Below, in pieces: positions 26,323-33,717 of a stretch of 34,373 bases of DNA (its first letter is position 1; each line of letters starts with the position of its first letter). The notes below the pieces were generated by a model. That model was not told the origin of the DNA and made no database searches. It was given only the letters and a program-made list of their open reading frames with translations. The DNA is from an uncultured Bacteroidales bacterium (GTDB lineage Bacteria; Bacteroidota; Bacteroidia; Bacteroidales; Paludibacteraceae). Where the stretch lies: NCBI GenBank assembly GCA_946617165.1, contig CAMOJP010000015.1, forward strand, positions 1 to 34,373. The letters run 5' to 3'. The position numbers were made by a program, and so were the translations under genes.

Positions 26323-28470
26323 TTATTTAATACCGTCGCGTTTAAGCAATGCGTCAATCGTCGGTTCGCCGCCTCTGAAAGCACGGTAGAGATTCATCGG
26401 TTCGTCAGTACCGCCACGCTCCAGCACGTGTTTGCGGAATGCGTCAGCAGTTTTCTTATCAAAGATAGAGCCACGCAAGTCACGGGCTTGCTGGAATTGT
26501 GCGAAAGCATCCGCATCTAACAACTCTGACCACTTGTAGCTGTAATATCCTGCTGCATAGCCGCCGGAGAATATATGGGTAAATGCAGTCTCCATCTGAG
26601 TGCCATCAACATTAGGCATTACGCGTACACATTCCATAGCTTGGTTACCAAAATCGAGAACTGCCTGTTGGACGGTTTTTCCTTCCGGTACGACAAACGG
26701 CTCGTGTAAGGTATGCCATGCCATATCCAGATAACCGAACGACAACTGACGTACACAGCTATATGCAGCGTGATAGTTATTAGCCGCTTTGATGCATTCA
26801 ATCAGGCTATCCGGCATAGCTTCGCCGGTCTCATAATGTTTGGCGAAAGTATTGAGGAACTCTTTTTCACCGAGGAAGTTCTCATTGAATTGAGAAGGTA
26901 ATTCGACGAAATCGCGTGGTACGTTCGTTCCTGATTGAGAAGAATAGACACAACGGGTCAGCATGCCGTGCAAGCCATGTCCGAACTCGTGCAGGAAAGT
27001 CTCAACCTCATCATAGGTAAGCAGAGCCGGTTTGTTCTCTGTGGCACGGGTCAGGTTCATTACGTTAACGATATGAGGACGATGATCTTTTCGACCTTCT
27101 TTGTATTGCGGCTGGAAATCGTTCATCCAGGCACCTCCGCGTTTTCCGTCACGGGGATGGAAGTCTGAGTAATAAACAGCCAAGTATTTGCCTTTCTCGT
27201 CAAACACCTCGTATGCCGAAACTTCCGGATTATAAACCTGAATATCTTTGTTCTCTACGAAAGTCAATCCGTAGAGACGTTTAGCCAAACCGAATACGCC
27301 TTGTTTTACGTTCTCCAACTCAAAGTACGGACGAAGGACATCATCGGAGATACTGTATTTAGCATCTTTGAGTTTGTTGGAGTAGAACGACCAGTCCCAT
27401 GGTTGCAGTTCCCCTTCAAAACCGAGAGAGTGTGCGTAGTCTTGGAGTTCTTGCACCTCTTTGCGGGCTGCGGGCATATAGGCATCGCGCAGTTGATTGA
27501 GGAAGTTCATAACATTCTCTTCCGTCTCAGCGCAAGTCTTATGGAGAGATTTCTCGGCATAGTCTGTTTTTCCGAAGAGTTTAGCCAAAGCCAAACGGGT
27601 ATTGGCTATGTCTATGATATTTTGCGTATTGTCGAACTCGCCACCGATACAACGTGTGTTGTACGCCATATATATTTCTTGACGCAGTGCACGGTTCTCA
27701 CAATCTTTCATCACAGGAATGTAGGTGGTAGGTTTGAGGTCCAAGAGCCAGCCTTTCTTACCTTTAGCCTCTGCTTTTGCCTTAAGCATGCCCTTGGTGT
27801 CCTCATTCAGTCCGGCTAATTGGCTTTCGTCTGTTATGAGTTTGGTCCATGCGTTCGTTGCTTTGAGCACGTTTTGTCCATAACTCAAAGTGAGCATAGA
27901 CAGACGAGCTGTCAGTTCACGGTACTGCTCTTTAGCGGCTTCGTCCAAGTTTGCGCCGTTATTGGCAAACGACTCGTAGGTATCCTCAAGCAGTTTGCGT
28001 TGGTAGTCTTTCAGACGCAACGATTCGCGTTGGTCATATACGGTTTTAATGCGTTGGAAAAGGCTGTCGTTCAGAATAATTGAGGTACTGTAGTCAGACA
28101 TCATCGGTGATAGTTGCACCTCTAAGGCTTGCAGGGAGTCATTCGTCTCCGAATGGGTCAGGTTGTAGAAACAGCCGGCAACCATTGACAATGTGTGACC
28201 TGCTCGTTCGAGTGCCTCGATTGTATTTTCGAATGACGGTTCTTCGGGATTACGAACGATAGCGTCAATGTCGGCACGCCCTTGACGCAGTGCCTCCTCG
28301 AATGCTGGCATATAGTGCTCGGCGTGGATTTCGTTAAAAGGATACGTTCCGTGAGGAGTCGTCCAGTTGGCATAATCCAAGAGCGGATTATCGTTATGTT
28401 CTACAGGCGCTTTGGTTGTACAAGCAGCCATTGTAACTGCGGCTAATGCCATAATTGCAATTTTTTTCAT
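26323..28470 (-). CDS. M3-family zinc oligopeptidase / peptidyl-dipeptidase, lipoprotein
   Basis: A 715-residue enzyme of the thimet-oligopeptidase family, closest in length and motifs to bacterial Dcp and oligopeptidase A, which degrade short peptides. The zinc motif is H494-EFG-H498 in ETFLHEFGHGLHGML. The substrate-side motif FSGGYAAGYYSYKWSE, typical of M3A enzymes, lies near residue 640. The N-terminus MKKIAIMALAAVTMAACTT is a lipoprotein signal with the lipobox cysteine at position 17, so the enzyme should be anchored in the envelope; cytoplasmic Dcp relatives lack this. It is 16 bp downstream of the T9SS type-B cargo gene and 6 bp upstream of mscS. Confidence 0.93.
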   Translation of the reverse strand: MKKIAIMALAAVTMAACTTKAPVEHNDNPLLDYANWTTPHGTYPFNEIHAEHYMPAFEEALRQGRADIDAIVRNPEEPSFENTIEALERAGHTLSMVAGCFYNLTHSETNDSLQALEVQLSPMMSDYSTSIILNDSLFQRIKTVYDQRESLRLKDYQRKLLEDTYESFANNGANLDEAAKEQYRELTARLSMLTLSYGQNVLKATNAWTKLITDESQLAGLNEDTKGMLKAKAEAKGKKGWLLDLKPTTYIPVMKDCENRALRQEIYMAYNTRCIGGEFDNTQNIIDIANTRLALAKLFGKTDYAEKSLHKTCAETEENVMNFLNQLRDAYMPAARKEVQELQDYAHSLGFEGELQPWDWSFYSNKLKDAKYSISDDVLRPYFELENVKQGVFGLAKRLYGLTFVENKDIQVYNPEVSAYEVFDEKGKYLAVYYSDFHPRDGKRGGAWMNDFQPQYKEGRKDHRPHIVNVMNLTRATENKPALLTYDEVETFLHEFGHGLHGMLTRCVYSSQSGTNVPRDFVELPSQFNENFLGEKEFLNTFAKHYETGEAMPDSLIECIKAANNYHAAYSCVRQLSFGYLDMAWHTLHEPFVVPEGKTVQQAVLDFGNQAMECVRVMPNVDGTQMETAFTHIFSGGYAAGYYSYKWSELLDADAFAQFQQARDLRGSIFDKKTADAFRKHVLERGGTDEPMNLYRAFRGGEPTIDALLKRDGIK

Positions 28471-28486
28471 TCTATAGTTGATTTGA

Positions 28487-29821
28487 TTATTTATTCTTAC
28501 CTCTCAGCAGGTTAATGTCTCCAGACAGTTGGTAAACGCCTAAATAGGCATCATCGGAGTTAAGTTTTCCTTTCTCGTAGGCTTGTCGTGAGTGATAACC
28601 TGCATCTTTGGCGGCGTCGGTTCCGATAGCTCGAATCACGTAGTAATACGCCCCTTCGGCAGCAGGTCGGGCACCTATCATTCCGTCCCACCCCTTGGAG
28701 GGGTCGGTGGACTCATAGACCAGTTTACCCCAACGGTTATATACCCATATATGGTATTCGCGCAGCGAACGGTAGAGCACTCTGAACTCATCGTTCATAC
28801 CGTCTCCGTTAGGAGTAAAGACATTAGGCACCAATAACTGGGACTCTTGGATAGATATCTTTATTTCCGTAGAGTCTTTATCGCAGTCGCCGTCATCGTC
28901 GTGACACGGGCATTTATCGTTAGCTACAGAGTGAGTAACGGTATATCCTCCCGGGGTCATAAAGGTATATCGTACCGTTTCGTCCGCCCGTACCGCCAAT
29001 ACATCGTTGCCTCGGGTAATGCGCCATGAGTAAAACAGCACCGCCGGTGAAGGATGTGCCTCGAAGTACACTTCCATCGGAGCGGAGCGTGATTCCAACA
29101 CATGGGCATCAGTTGGGCGGTCCACTTCATTGGATTTGTCGGTAGCGTTACCACGGATAGTGACAGTAGAAGTAGGATGGGACTTGACCGCAATAGGCAT
29201 AATGAAATCCGATATGACAGAGTCCTGCTCCAGTCCTAATCCGTCCCGCCATACGCTATCGTATTGCACAACGAAGTCCGTAGATTGGTAGAAAGCCGGT
29301 ATCCTGATGCGGTTATTAATCATTGTTCCTGAATAGGTCACCGTAGAGTCTTGCCAGTTCTCCTCGCCCCACCCTATGTCGGTGTACGTCACTTTGACGT
29401 GGCGGTTCAGCGTCTTGGCGACACCCGATGAGGTGATATAAGTGAGAGCGGGAGTTAATGCGACAATGGTCTCCCTGCAACGCGGTGTAATGGTGACCTG
29501 CAAGGGTTCCTGCTTAAGGTAGTTCTTGTAGGAGAGTACGGTGAAGTAGTCTTTGACCCCTCCATTCAGCACATAATAGGTGCCGTCGTCGGGGAAGAGC
29601 ACTTCCTGACCCGAGCTATAGAGGTTATTAGACGGCACGGTATAGACATCTGCCGGACCGTTGACCAAGTGTACGGCAATCTCGTCCTTAAAGAGCAAGA
29701 TTGTCTCCGGACCGTCGTGTATCTCTACGGCTGGCCACTTGCGGGGATTAGGTGTCTCTACCGGCAACGCCCAAACGGACAGCGCCATACACAAAGCCAC
29801 TATGATACTAATACCTCTCAC
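28487..29821 (-). CDS. T9SS type-B cargo protein with PKD-like and CHU_C domains
   Basis: A 444-residue secreted protein. Residues 1-18 form a signal peptide (RGISIIVALCMALSVWA). A middle region of beta-sandwich character includes a PKD-like domain at about 245-325 (SYSWRI-like YSWRITRG and MTPGGYTVTHSV). The C-terminal 110 residues are the gliding-motility-associated CHU_C domain (VPNVFTPNGDGMNDEFRV, YNRWGKLVYES, GWDG, YYYVI, ending YQLSGDINLLRG), the type-B signal for secretion by T9SS. The start is GTG at 29821: the frame upstream is closed by a stop at 29861-29863 and holds no ATG, and the signal peptide begins directly after the GTG. Residues 303-316 form a Cys/Asp-rich insertion. It lies 32 bp after serA. 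Function unknown, perhaps adhesion. Confidence 0.85.
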   Translation of the reverse strand: MRGISIIVALCMALSVWALPVETPNPRKWPAVEIHDGPETILLFKDEIAVHLVNGPADVYTVPSNNLYSSGQEVLFPDDGTYYVLNGGVKDYFTVLSYKNYLKQEPLQVTITPRCRETIVALTPALTYITSSGVAKTLNRHVKVTYTDIGWGEENWQDSTVTYSGTMINNRIRIPAFYQSTDFVVQYDSVWRDGLGLEQDSVISDFIMPIAVKSHPTSTVTIRGNATDKSNEVDRPTDAHVLESRSAPMEVYFEAHPSPAVLFYSWRITRGNDVLAVRADETVRYTFMTPGGYTVTHSVANDKCPCHDDDGDCDKDSTEIKISIQESQLLVPNVFTPNGDGMNDEFRVLYRSLREYHIWVYNRWGKLVYESTDPSKGWDGMIGARPAAEGAYYYVIRAIGTDAAKDAGYHSRQAYEKGKLNSDDAYLGVYQLSGDINLLRGKNK

Positions 29822-29853
29822 CCGATAACCTATAACCTTTAAACTTTCCCCCT

Positions 29854-30777
29854 TTAACCTTTATTCACTTGAAAACGGGTATTACCGTTCTCGATAAAGT
29901 CCACTATCTGTTTAGCGGCAGCGATGCCGGCGTTGATATTGGCTTCGGCAGTCTGTGCCCCCATTTTCTTAGGAGTAGCGAAATATCGTCCGTCGAACAG
30001 TGTCTTGAACTTAGCATCAGCCACAGGCATGATATCCGTTACGTAGCGCAGGTCGGGACGTTCTTGCATAAGGGTGATCAGTCCTTCCTCGTCAATCACT
30101 TCCTTGCGTGCCGTATTAACGAGCAGACCGCCTTTAGGCATCAGGTTCACCAAATCGTGGTTTATACTGTTCTTCGTTTCGGGTGTAGCCGGGATATGCA
30201 GGCTGACTACATCACAAGTCTTATATAGTTCCTCTGCGCTATGCAAAGGAGTTACGTTAGCCGCAGTCATCGCCTCGTCGGGGCAGTAAGCATCGTAAGC
30301 ATAAACGTCCATTCCGAAGCCTTGCGCGATACGGGCGACGTTGCGTCCTACATTACCGAAAGCATGAATACCGAGTTTTTTGCCTTTGAGTTCCGTACCG
30401 GAGGTGCCGTTGTAGAAGTTACGTACAGCGTACACCATGAGTCCGAGTGCAAGTTCAGCCACAGCGTTACTGTTCTGTCCCGGTGTATTCATAGCTACTA
30501 CGTGATGGGCAGTAGCGGCTTCGAGGTCGATATTATCGTATCCGGCACCGGCACGAACGACAATCTTCAGCTGTTTGGCAGCATCCAAGACAGCCGCGTC
30601 CACAATATCGGAACGGATAATGAGTGCATCCGCATCGGCTACGGCGTCCAATAACTGCTGTTTATCTGTATATTTCTCAAGGAGTGCCAACTCATAGCCT
30701 GCTCCTTTGAGTACTTCGCGAATACCGTCAACGGCCACTTTCGCGAAAGGTTTCTCTGTTGCTACTAATACTTTCAT
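29854..30777 (-). CDS. serA: D-3-phosphoglycerate dehydrogenase, short form
   Basis: A 307-residue NAD-dependent dehydrogenase for the first step of serine synthesis. The NAD fold is at about residues 135-170, where HAFGNVG replaces the usual GxGxxG first glycine with alanine. The catalytic arginine is in VNTARKEVIDEEGL. At the place of the catalytic histidine (TPHIG in E. coli) this protein reads TPKKMGAQTAEAN, with K270/K271. There is no ACT or other regulatory C-terminal domain, so serine feedback through such a domain is absent. I recall the same lysine form in other Bacteroides-type and some protist enzymes, so this is a family variant rather than decay. It lies 159 bp downstream of serC on the same strand. 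Confidence 0.9.
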   Translation of the reverse strand: MKVLVATEKPFAKVAVDGIREVLKGAGYELALLEKYTDKQQLLDAVADADALIIRSDIVDAAVLDAAKQLKIVVRAGAGYDNIDLEAATAHHVVAMNTPGQNSNAVAELALGLMVYAVRNFYNGTSGTELKGKKLGIHAFGNVGRNVARIAQGFGMDVYAYDAYCPDEAMTAANVTPLHSAEELYKTCDVVSLHIPATPETKNSINHDLVNLMPKGGLLVNTARKEVIDEEGLITLMQERPDLRYVTDIMPVADAKFKTLFDGRYFATPKKMGAQTAEANINAGIAAAKQIVDFIENGNTRFQVNKG

Positions 30778-30936
30778 AATTTAATTGATTAAGGATCGTT
30801 CACTTCGTTCACTAAAGGAATAAAGAGTAAAGACTTAAATGATTCTGATCTGAATTGCTTATACGCAGTCGATAGTGTTTTGTCTTTATTCTTTTAGCGA
30901 AGCGGTCTTTATTCTTTTAGCCCATAGGGCGGTCTA
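30778..30936. repeat. Intergenic region of short direct and inverted repeats between serC and serA
   Basis: This 159-bp gap holds no gene but is repeat-rich. A 17-nt element GTCTTTATTCTTTTAGC occurs at 30882-30898 and, identically, at 30905-30921, separated by six bases. A near-copy of its first 13 bases lies inverted at 30822-30834 (one mismatch). A 9-nt tandem repeat (CGTTCACTT, CGTTCACTA) is at 30797-30814. A small hairpin GCCC-ATA-GGGC is at 30920-30930. No TAnnTTTG promoter was found on the minus strand here. The layout resembles dispersed short intergenic repeats of Bacteroidales genomes; whether it acts in transcript processing or attenuation cannot be told. Confidence 0.7.
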
Positions 30937-32016
30937 TTAATGCATCGCTTCGTATTCTTTGATGCAATCAACGAGTGCCTGTACTCCCTCAAGGTCCATT
31001 GCATTGTAGCATGAAGCGCGGAAGCCTCCGACAAGACGGTGTCCCTTGATGCCGACCATGCCTTTTTCTGTTGCGAACTTGAAGAAGTCGTCTTGCAGTT
31101 CTGCGTATTCGGGTTTGAGCACGAAGCAGATATTCATGCGGCTGCGGTCCTCTTTCTTAAGAATAGTCGGAGTGAAGAGTTTGGAGTTATCCAAGCAGTT
31201 ATAGAGCAGTTCTGCTTTCGCTTTGTTGCGTTGTTCAATCCATTTCACGCCGCCGTTTGCTTTGAGCCAGCGGAGTGTGAGTACTGCGGTATAGACGGGC
31301 AGTACGGGAGGAGTATTGAACATAGAACCGCCATCGATATGGGTTTGGTAGTTGAGCATTGTAGGGATGTAGCGGCTTACATGTCCGAGGCATTCCTCTT
31401 TGACAATAACGAAGGTTACACCGGCAGGAGCAAGATTCTTTTGTGCACCGCCGTAGATGATGTCGTATTGGCTAACGTCAATCGGTCGGCTGAGGATATC
31501 AGAAGACATATCTGCCACCAGGCGGACATTTCCTTTCTTTTTATAAATCTCGGCTAACTTCTCGTCGTTAATCTCCGTACCGAAGATGGTATTATTGGTA
31601 GTAATATGGAAATAGTCAGCATCTTGCGGAATCTCGTAGTCAGTAGGGATATCGGTTGTGCTGGCAGCGACTTCGACTGTTTCGCCGAATCCTTTGGCTT
31701 CTTTGAGTGCTTTCTTGGACCATACACCGGTATTGAGGTAAGCGGCTTTTTTCTCCAGGAGGTTAAAAGGCACCATGCAGAATTGCATACTGGCACCGCC
31801 ACCGAGGAAGAGAACACGATAACCTTCAGGAACGCCTAACAGTTCTTTCATCAGGGCTTCGGCTTCGTCCATTACGGGTTGGAAGTATTTGGCGCGGTGT
31901 GAAATCTCCAGGATAGAGAGTCCTTCGCCCTGGAAGTCGATAACGGCCTCTGCTGTTTGTTTGATTACTTCTTGCGGCAGGATACTTGGTCCTGCATTGA
32001 AATTATACTTTTTCAT
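30937..32016 (-). CDS. serC: Phosphoserine aminotransferase
   Basis: A 359-residue pyridoxal-phosphate enzyme of the normal SerC length; it converts 3-phosphohydroxypyruvate and glutamate to phosphoserine, the step after SerA. It opens with the family signature [18 protein letters not shown]. The phosphate-contacting segment [11 protein letters not shown] lies near residues 70-80. The PLP lysine is K193 in [12 protein letters not shown]. The C-terminal [17 protein letters not shown] carries the substrate-binding arginine. It is 6 bp downstream of the carboxyltransferase gene and 159 bp upstream of serA, so serine synthesis is split across a repeat-bearing gap. No serB phosphatase is in the window. 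Confidence 0.97.
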   Translation of the reverse strand: MKKYNFNAGPSILPQEVIKQTAEAVIDFQGEGLSILEISHRAKYFQPVMDEAEALMKELLGVPEGYRVLFLGGGASMQFCMVPFNLLEKKAAYLNTGVWSKKALKEAKGFGETVEVAASTTDIPTDYEIPQDADYFHITTNNTIFGTEINDEKLAEIYKKKGNVRLVADMSSDILSRPIDVSQYDIIYGGAQKNLAPAGVTFVIVKEECLGHVSRYIPTMLNYQTHIDGGSMFNTPPVLPVYTAVLTLRWLKANGGVKWIEQRNKAKAELLYNCLDNSKLFTPTILKKEDRSRMNICFVLKPEYAELQDDFFKFATEKGMVGIKGHRLVGGFRASCYNAMDLEGVQALVDCIKEYEAMH

Positions 32017-32022
32017 ATGGTA

Positions 32023-33675
32023 TTAATGTTGATAAATTACGTGTGACCAGCGCCAGTTGGAGCGTGTGTTTCCGGTTGCGTGCTGTAGAATATTGAAGGC
32101 ACCTTTTCTTCCGCTCAGATAGAGCGCGTAAGCGATTGCTGCTTCGTCGTCGGTTTGCTCATTGGCAGCCGTTGTTTTAGGCAGCAAGTCAGCGGGCACT
32201 TCTTTTCCGGCCTTTCGCATACGTTCTGCGAGGTCTTGGTTGAATTGTTCTTTAGCTTGTCCTGATTTATACTCACGATATTGTTTTTCGTGCATAGCGA
32301 ACTCGAACAGCTCTTCGTCGTCTTGTCCGCGGTCCCATCCGTTTTCTTCCATCTCTTTGATGAATCTCGGCAGTTCGTTTGGATACAGTGCTTGCGGGTC
32401 GCCGGTGTAGAACTCAAAGCCTTTTTGCTCAGCAAGTTTGATTATCTCCGGTGCCAGTTCGCCCGGCAGTTTACCGGACTTACCGAGAATCATTCCCCAC
32501 ATAGCCGGGTCCATACGGGTGAATGGTGCCTCGTCCATGGATTTGGAATAGAGGTTAAAGAGCGCAGCGTTCTTGACATATTGGCTGAACGGAGTCACGA
32601 GACAAGGAGTACCGAGCATAGGCCAAATACGTTGTACTTCGTCGAAGAGTTCAACGAGCAGTTCGTCTTCGGTCAGTTCTTTTTCGCCCTTCTTACGCAG
32701 GTTGGCATTGATAGCGGCATGCATACCTTTGAGGTCAGCCATAAGCGAGCCCATCATACCTCCAGGCAGTCCGCAACCTACGAGCAGAGAGGTCATCAGG
32801 CTGTTCTTGGGGTCAATCCAGTAGCCGAGGAAATCGTCGATGAAGGATTGTGTGAGGCTGCGTGCCTCCATATAGGCTTTCATATTGATATCCTTGACGA
32901 GGAATCCTGCATCTTTGAACATTGCCTGAATGGTGATTACGTCGGGATGCACTTTACCCCAACTGAGCGGTTCAATAGCCACATCAAAGACATCACCACC
33001 GGCTTTAGCCACTTCGAGCATGGAAGCGACGGAGAAGCCCGGTCCTGTATGACCGTGGTATTGGATAATGATGTCGGGGTGTTTGGCTTTGATAGCGGCT
33101 ACTATTTTGCCGAGGCTGACGGGTCGTCCTATACCTGCCATATCCTTGAGGCATATCTCTTGTGCGCCGCCGGCGATGAGTTGTTCAGCGAGGTTGACGT
33201 AATATTCGACGGTATGCACTTTGGAGTGCGTGATACACATGGTAGCCTGTGCGGTCATTCCTGCGGCTTTCGCCCATTTGATAGAAGGAATGATATTGCG
33301 CGGGTCGTTCAGTCCGCAGAAGATACGGGTAATATCCACGCCCTGCGCATGCTTGACTTTGTACATGAGTTGGCGTACATCGGCGGGAACGGGGTTCATA
33401 CGCAGTGCGTTGAGTCCACGGTCGAGCATGTGTGTTTTTATGCCGGCTTCGTTGAATGGTTTGGTGAACGTACGGACGGCGAGGTTGGGGTTTTCACCAT
33501 AGAGGAGGTTAACTTGCTCGGAAGCGCCGCCGTTTGTTTCTACTCGGTCAAAACAGCCCATATCGATGATGACGGGGGCTATTTTCGCCAATTGATCTTT
33601 TCTTGGAACATACTTACCGCTTGACTGCCACATGTCGCGATAGACAAGCGAAAATTGGACCTCTTTTTTTGCCAT
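32023..33675 (-). CDS. Carboxyltransferase subunit (OadA/PycB type) lacking a biotin domain
   Basis: A 550-residue protein with the carboxyltransferase domain of oxaloacetate decarboxylase alpha or pyruvate carboxylase subunit B; it should move CO2 between biotin and pyruvate/oxaloacetate. Metal and substrate motifs are complete: YRDMWQS near the N-terminus, the carbamylated-type lysine K177 in CLKDMAG, and H207-G-H209 in YHGHTGPG. The conserved GLPGGMMGSL starts the second half. Classical OadA and PycB proteins end in a biotinyl domain with an MKM motif. Here the last 45 residues (from about 506) contain no such motif and read instead NILQHATGNTRSNWRWSHVI. Biotin must come from a separate carrier protein, not found in this window. 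The ATG at 33675 is followed by MAKKEVQFSLVYRDM; the stop is 6 bp before serC. Confidence 0.85.
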   Translation of the reverse strand: MAKKEVQFSLVYRDMWQSSGKYVPRKDQLAKIAPVIIDMGCFDRVETNGGASEQVNLLYGENPNLAVRTFTKPFNEAGIKTHMLDRGLNALRMNPVPADVRQLMYKVKHAQGVDITRIFCGLNDPRNIIPSIKWAKAAGMTAQATMCITHSKVHTVEYYVNLAEQLIAGGAQEICLKDMAGIGRPVSLGKIVAAIKAKHPDIIIQYHGHTGPGFSVASMLEVAKAGGDVFDVAIEPLSWGKVHPDVITIQAMFKDAGFLVKDINMKAYMEARSLTQSFIDDFLGYWIDPKNSLMTSLLVGCGLPGGMMGSLMADLKGMHAAINANLRKKGEKELTEDELLVELFDEVQRIWPMLGTPCLVTPFSQYVKNAALFNLYSKSMDEAPFTRMDPAMWGMILGKSGKLPGELAPEIIKLAEQKGFEFYTGDPQALYPNELPRFIKEMEENGWDRGQDDEELFEFAMHEKQYREYKSGQAKEQFNQDLAERMRKAGKEVPADLLPKTTAANEQTDDEAAIAYALYLSGRKGAFNILQHATGNTRSNWRWSHVIYQH

Positions 33676-33717
33676 TATAGTATATATGATTTATTATTGC
33701 TTCGTTTTAAGGGTTAT

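Noticed and set aside
30920..30930. GCCC-ATA-GGGC hairpin as a terminator after serC
   Set aside because: The stem is only four pairs and is not followed by a T-run on the transcribed strand.
32281..33624. A 447-codon open frame on the plus strand opposite the carboxyltransferase gene
   Set aside because: It mirrors a gene with strong conserved motifs, has no domain or signal sequence and is explained by codon bias on the opposite strand.
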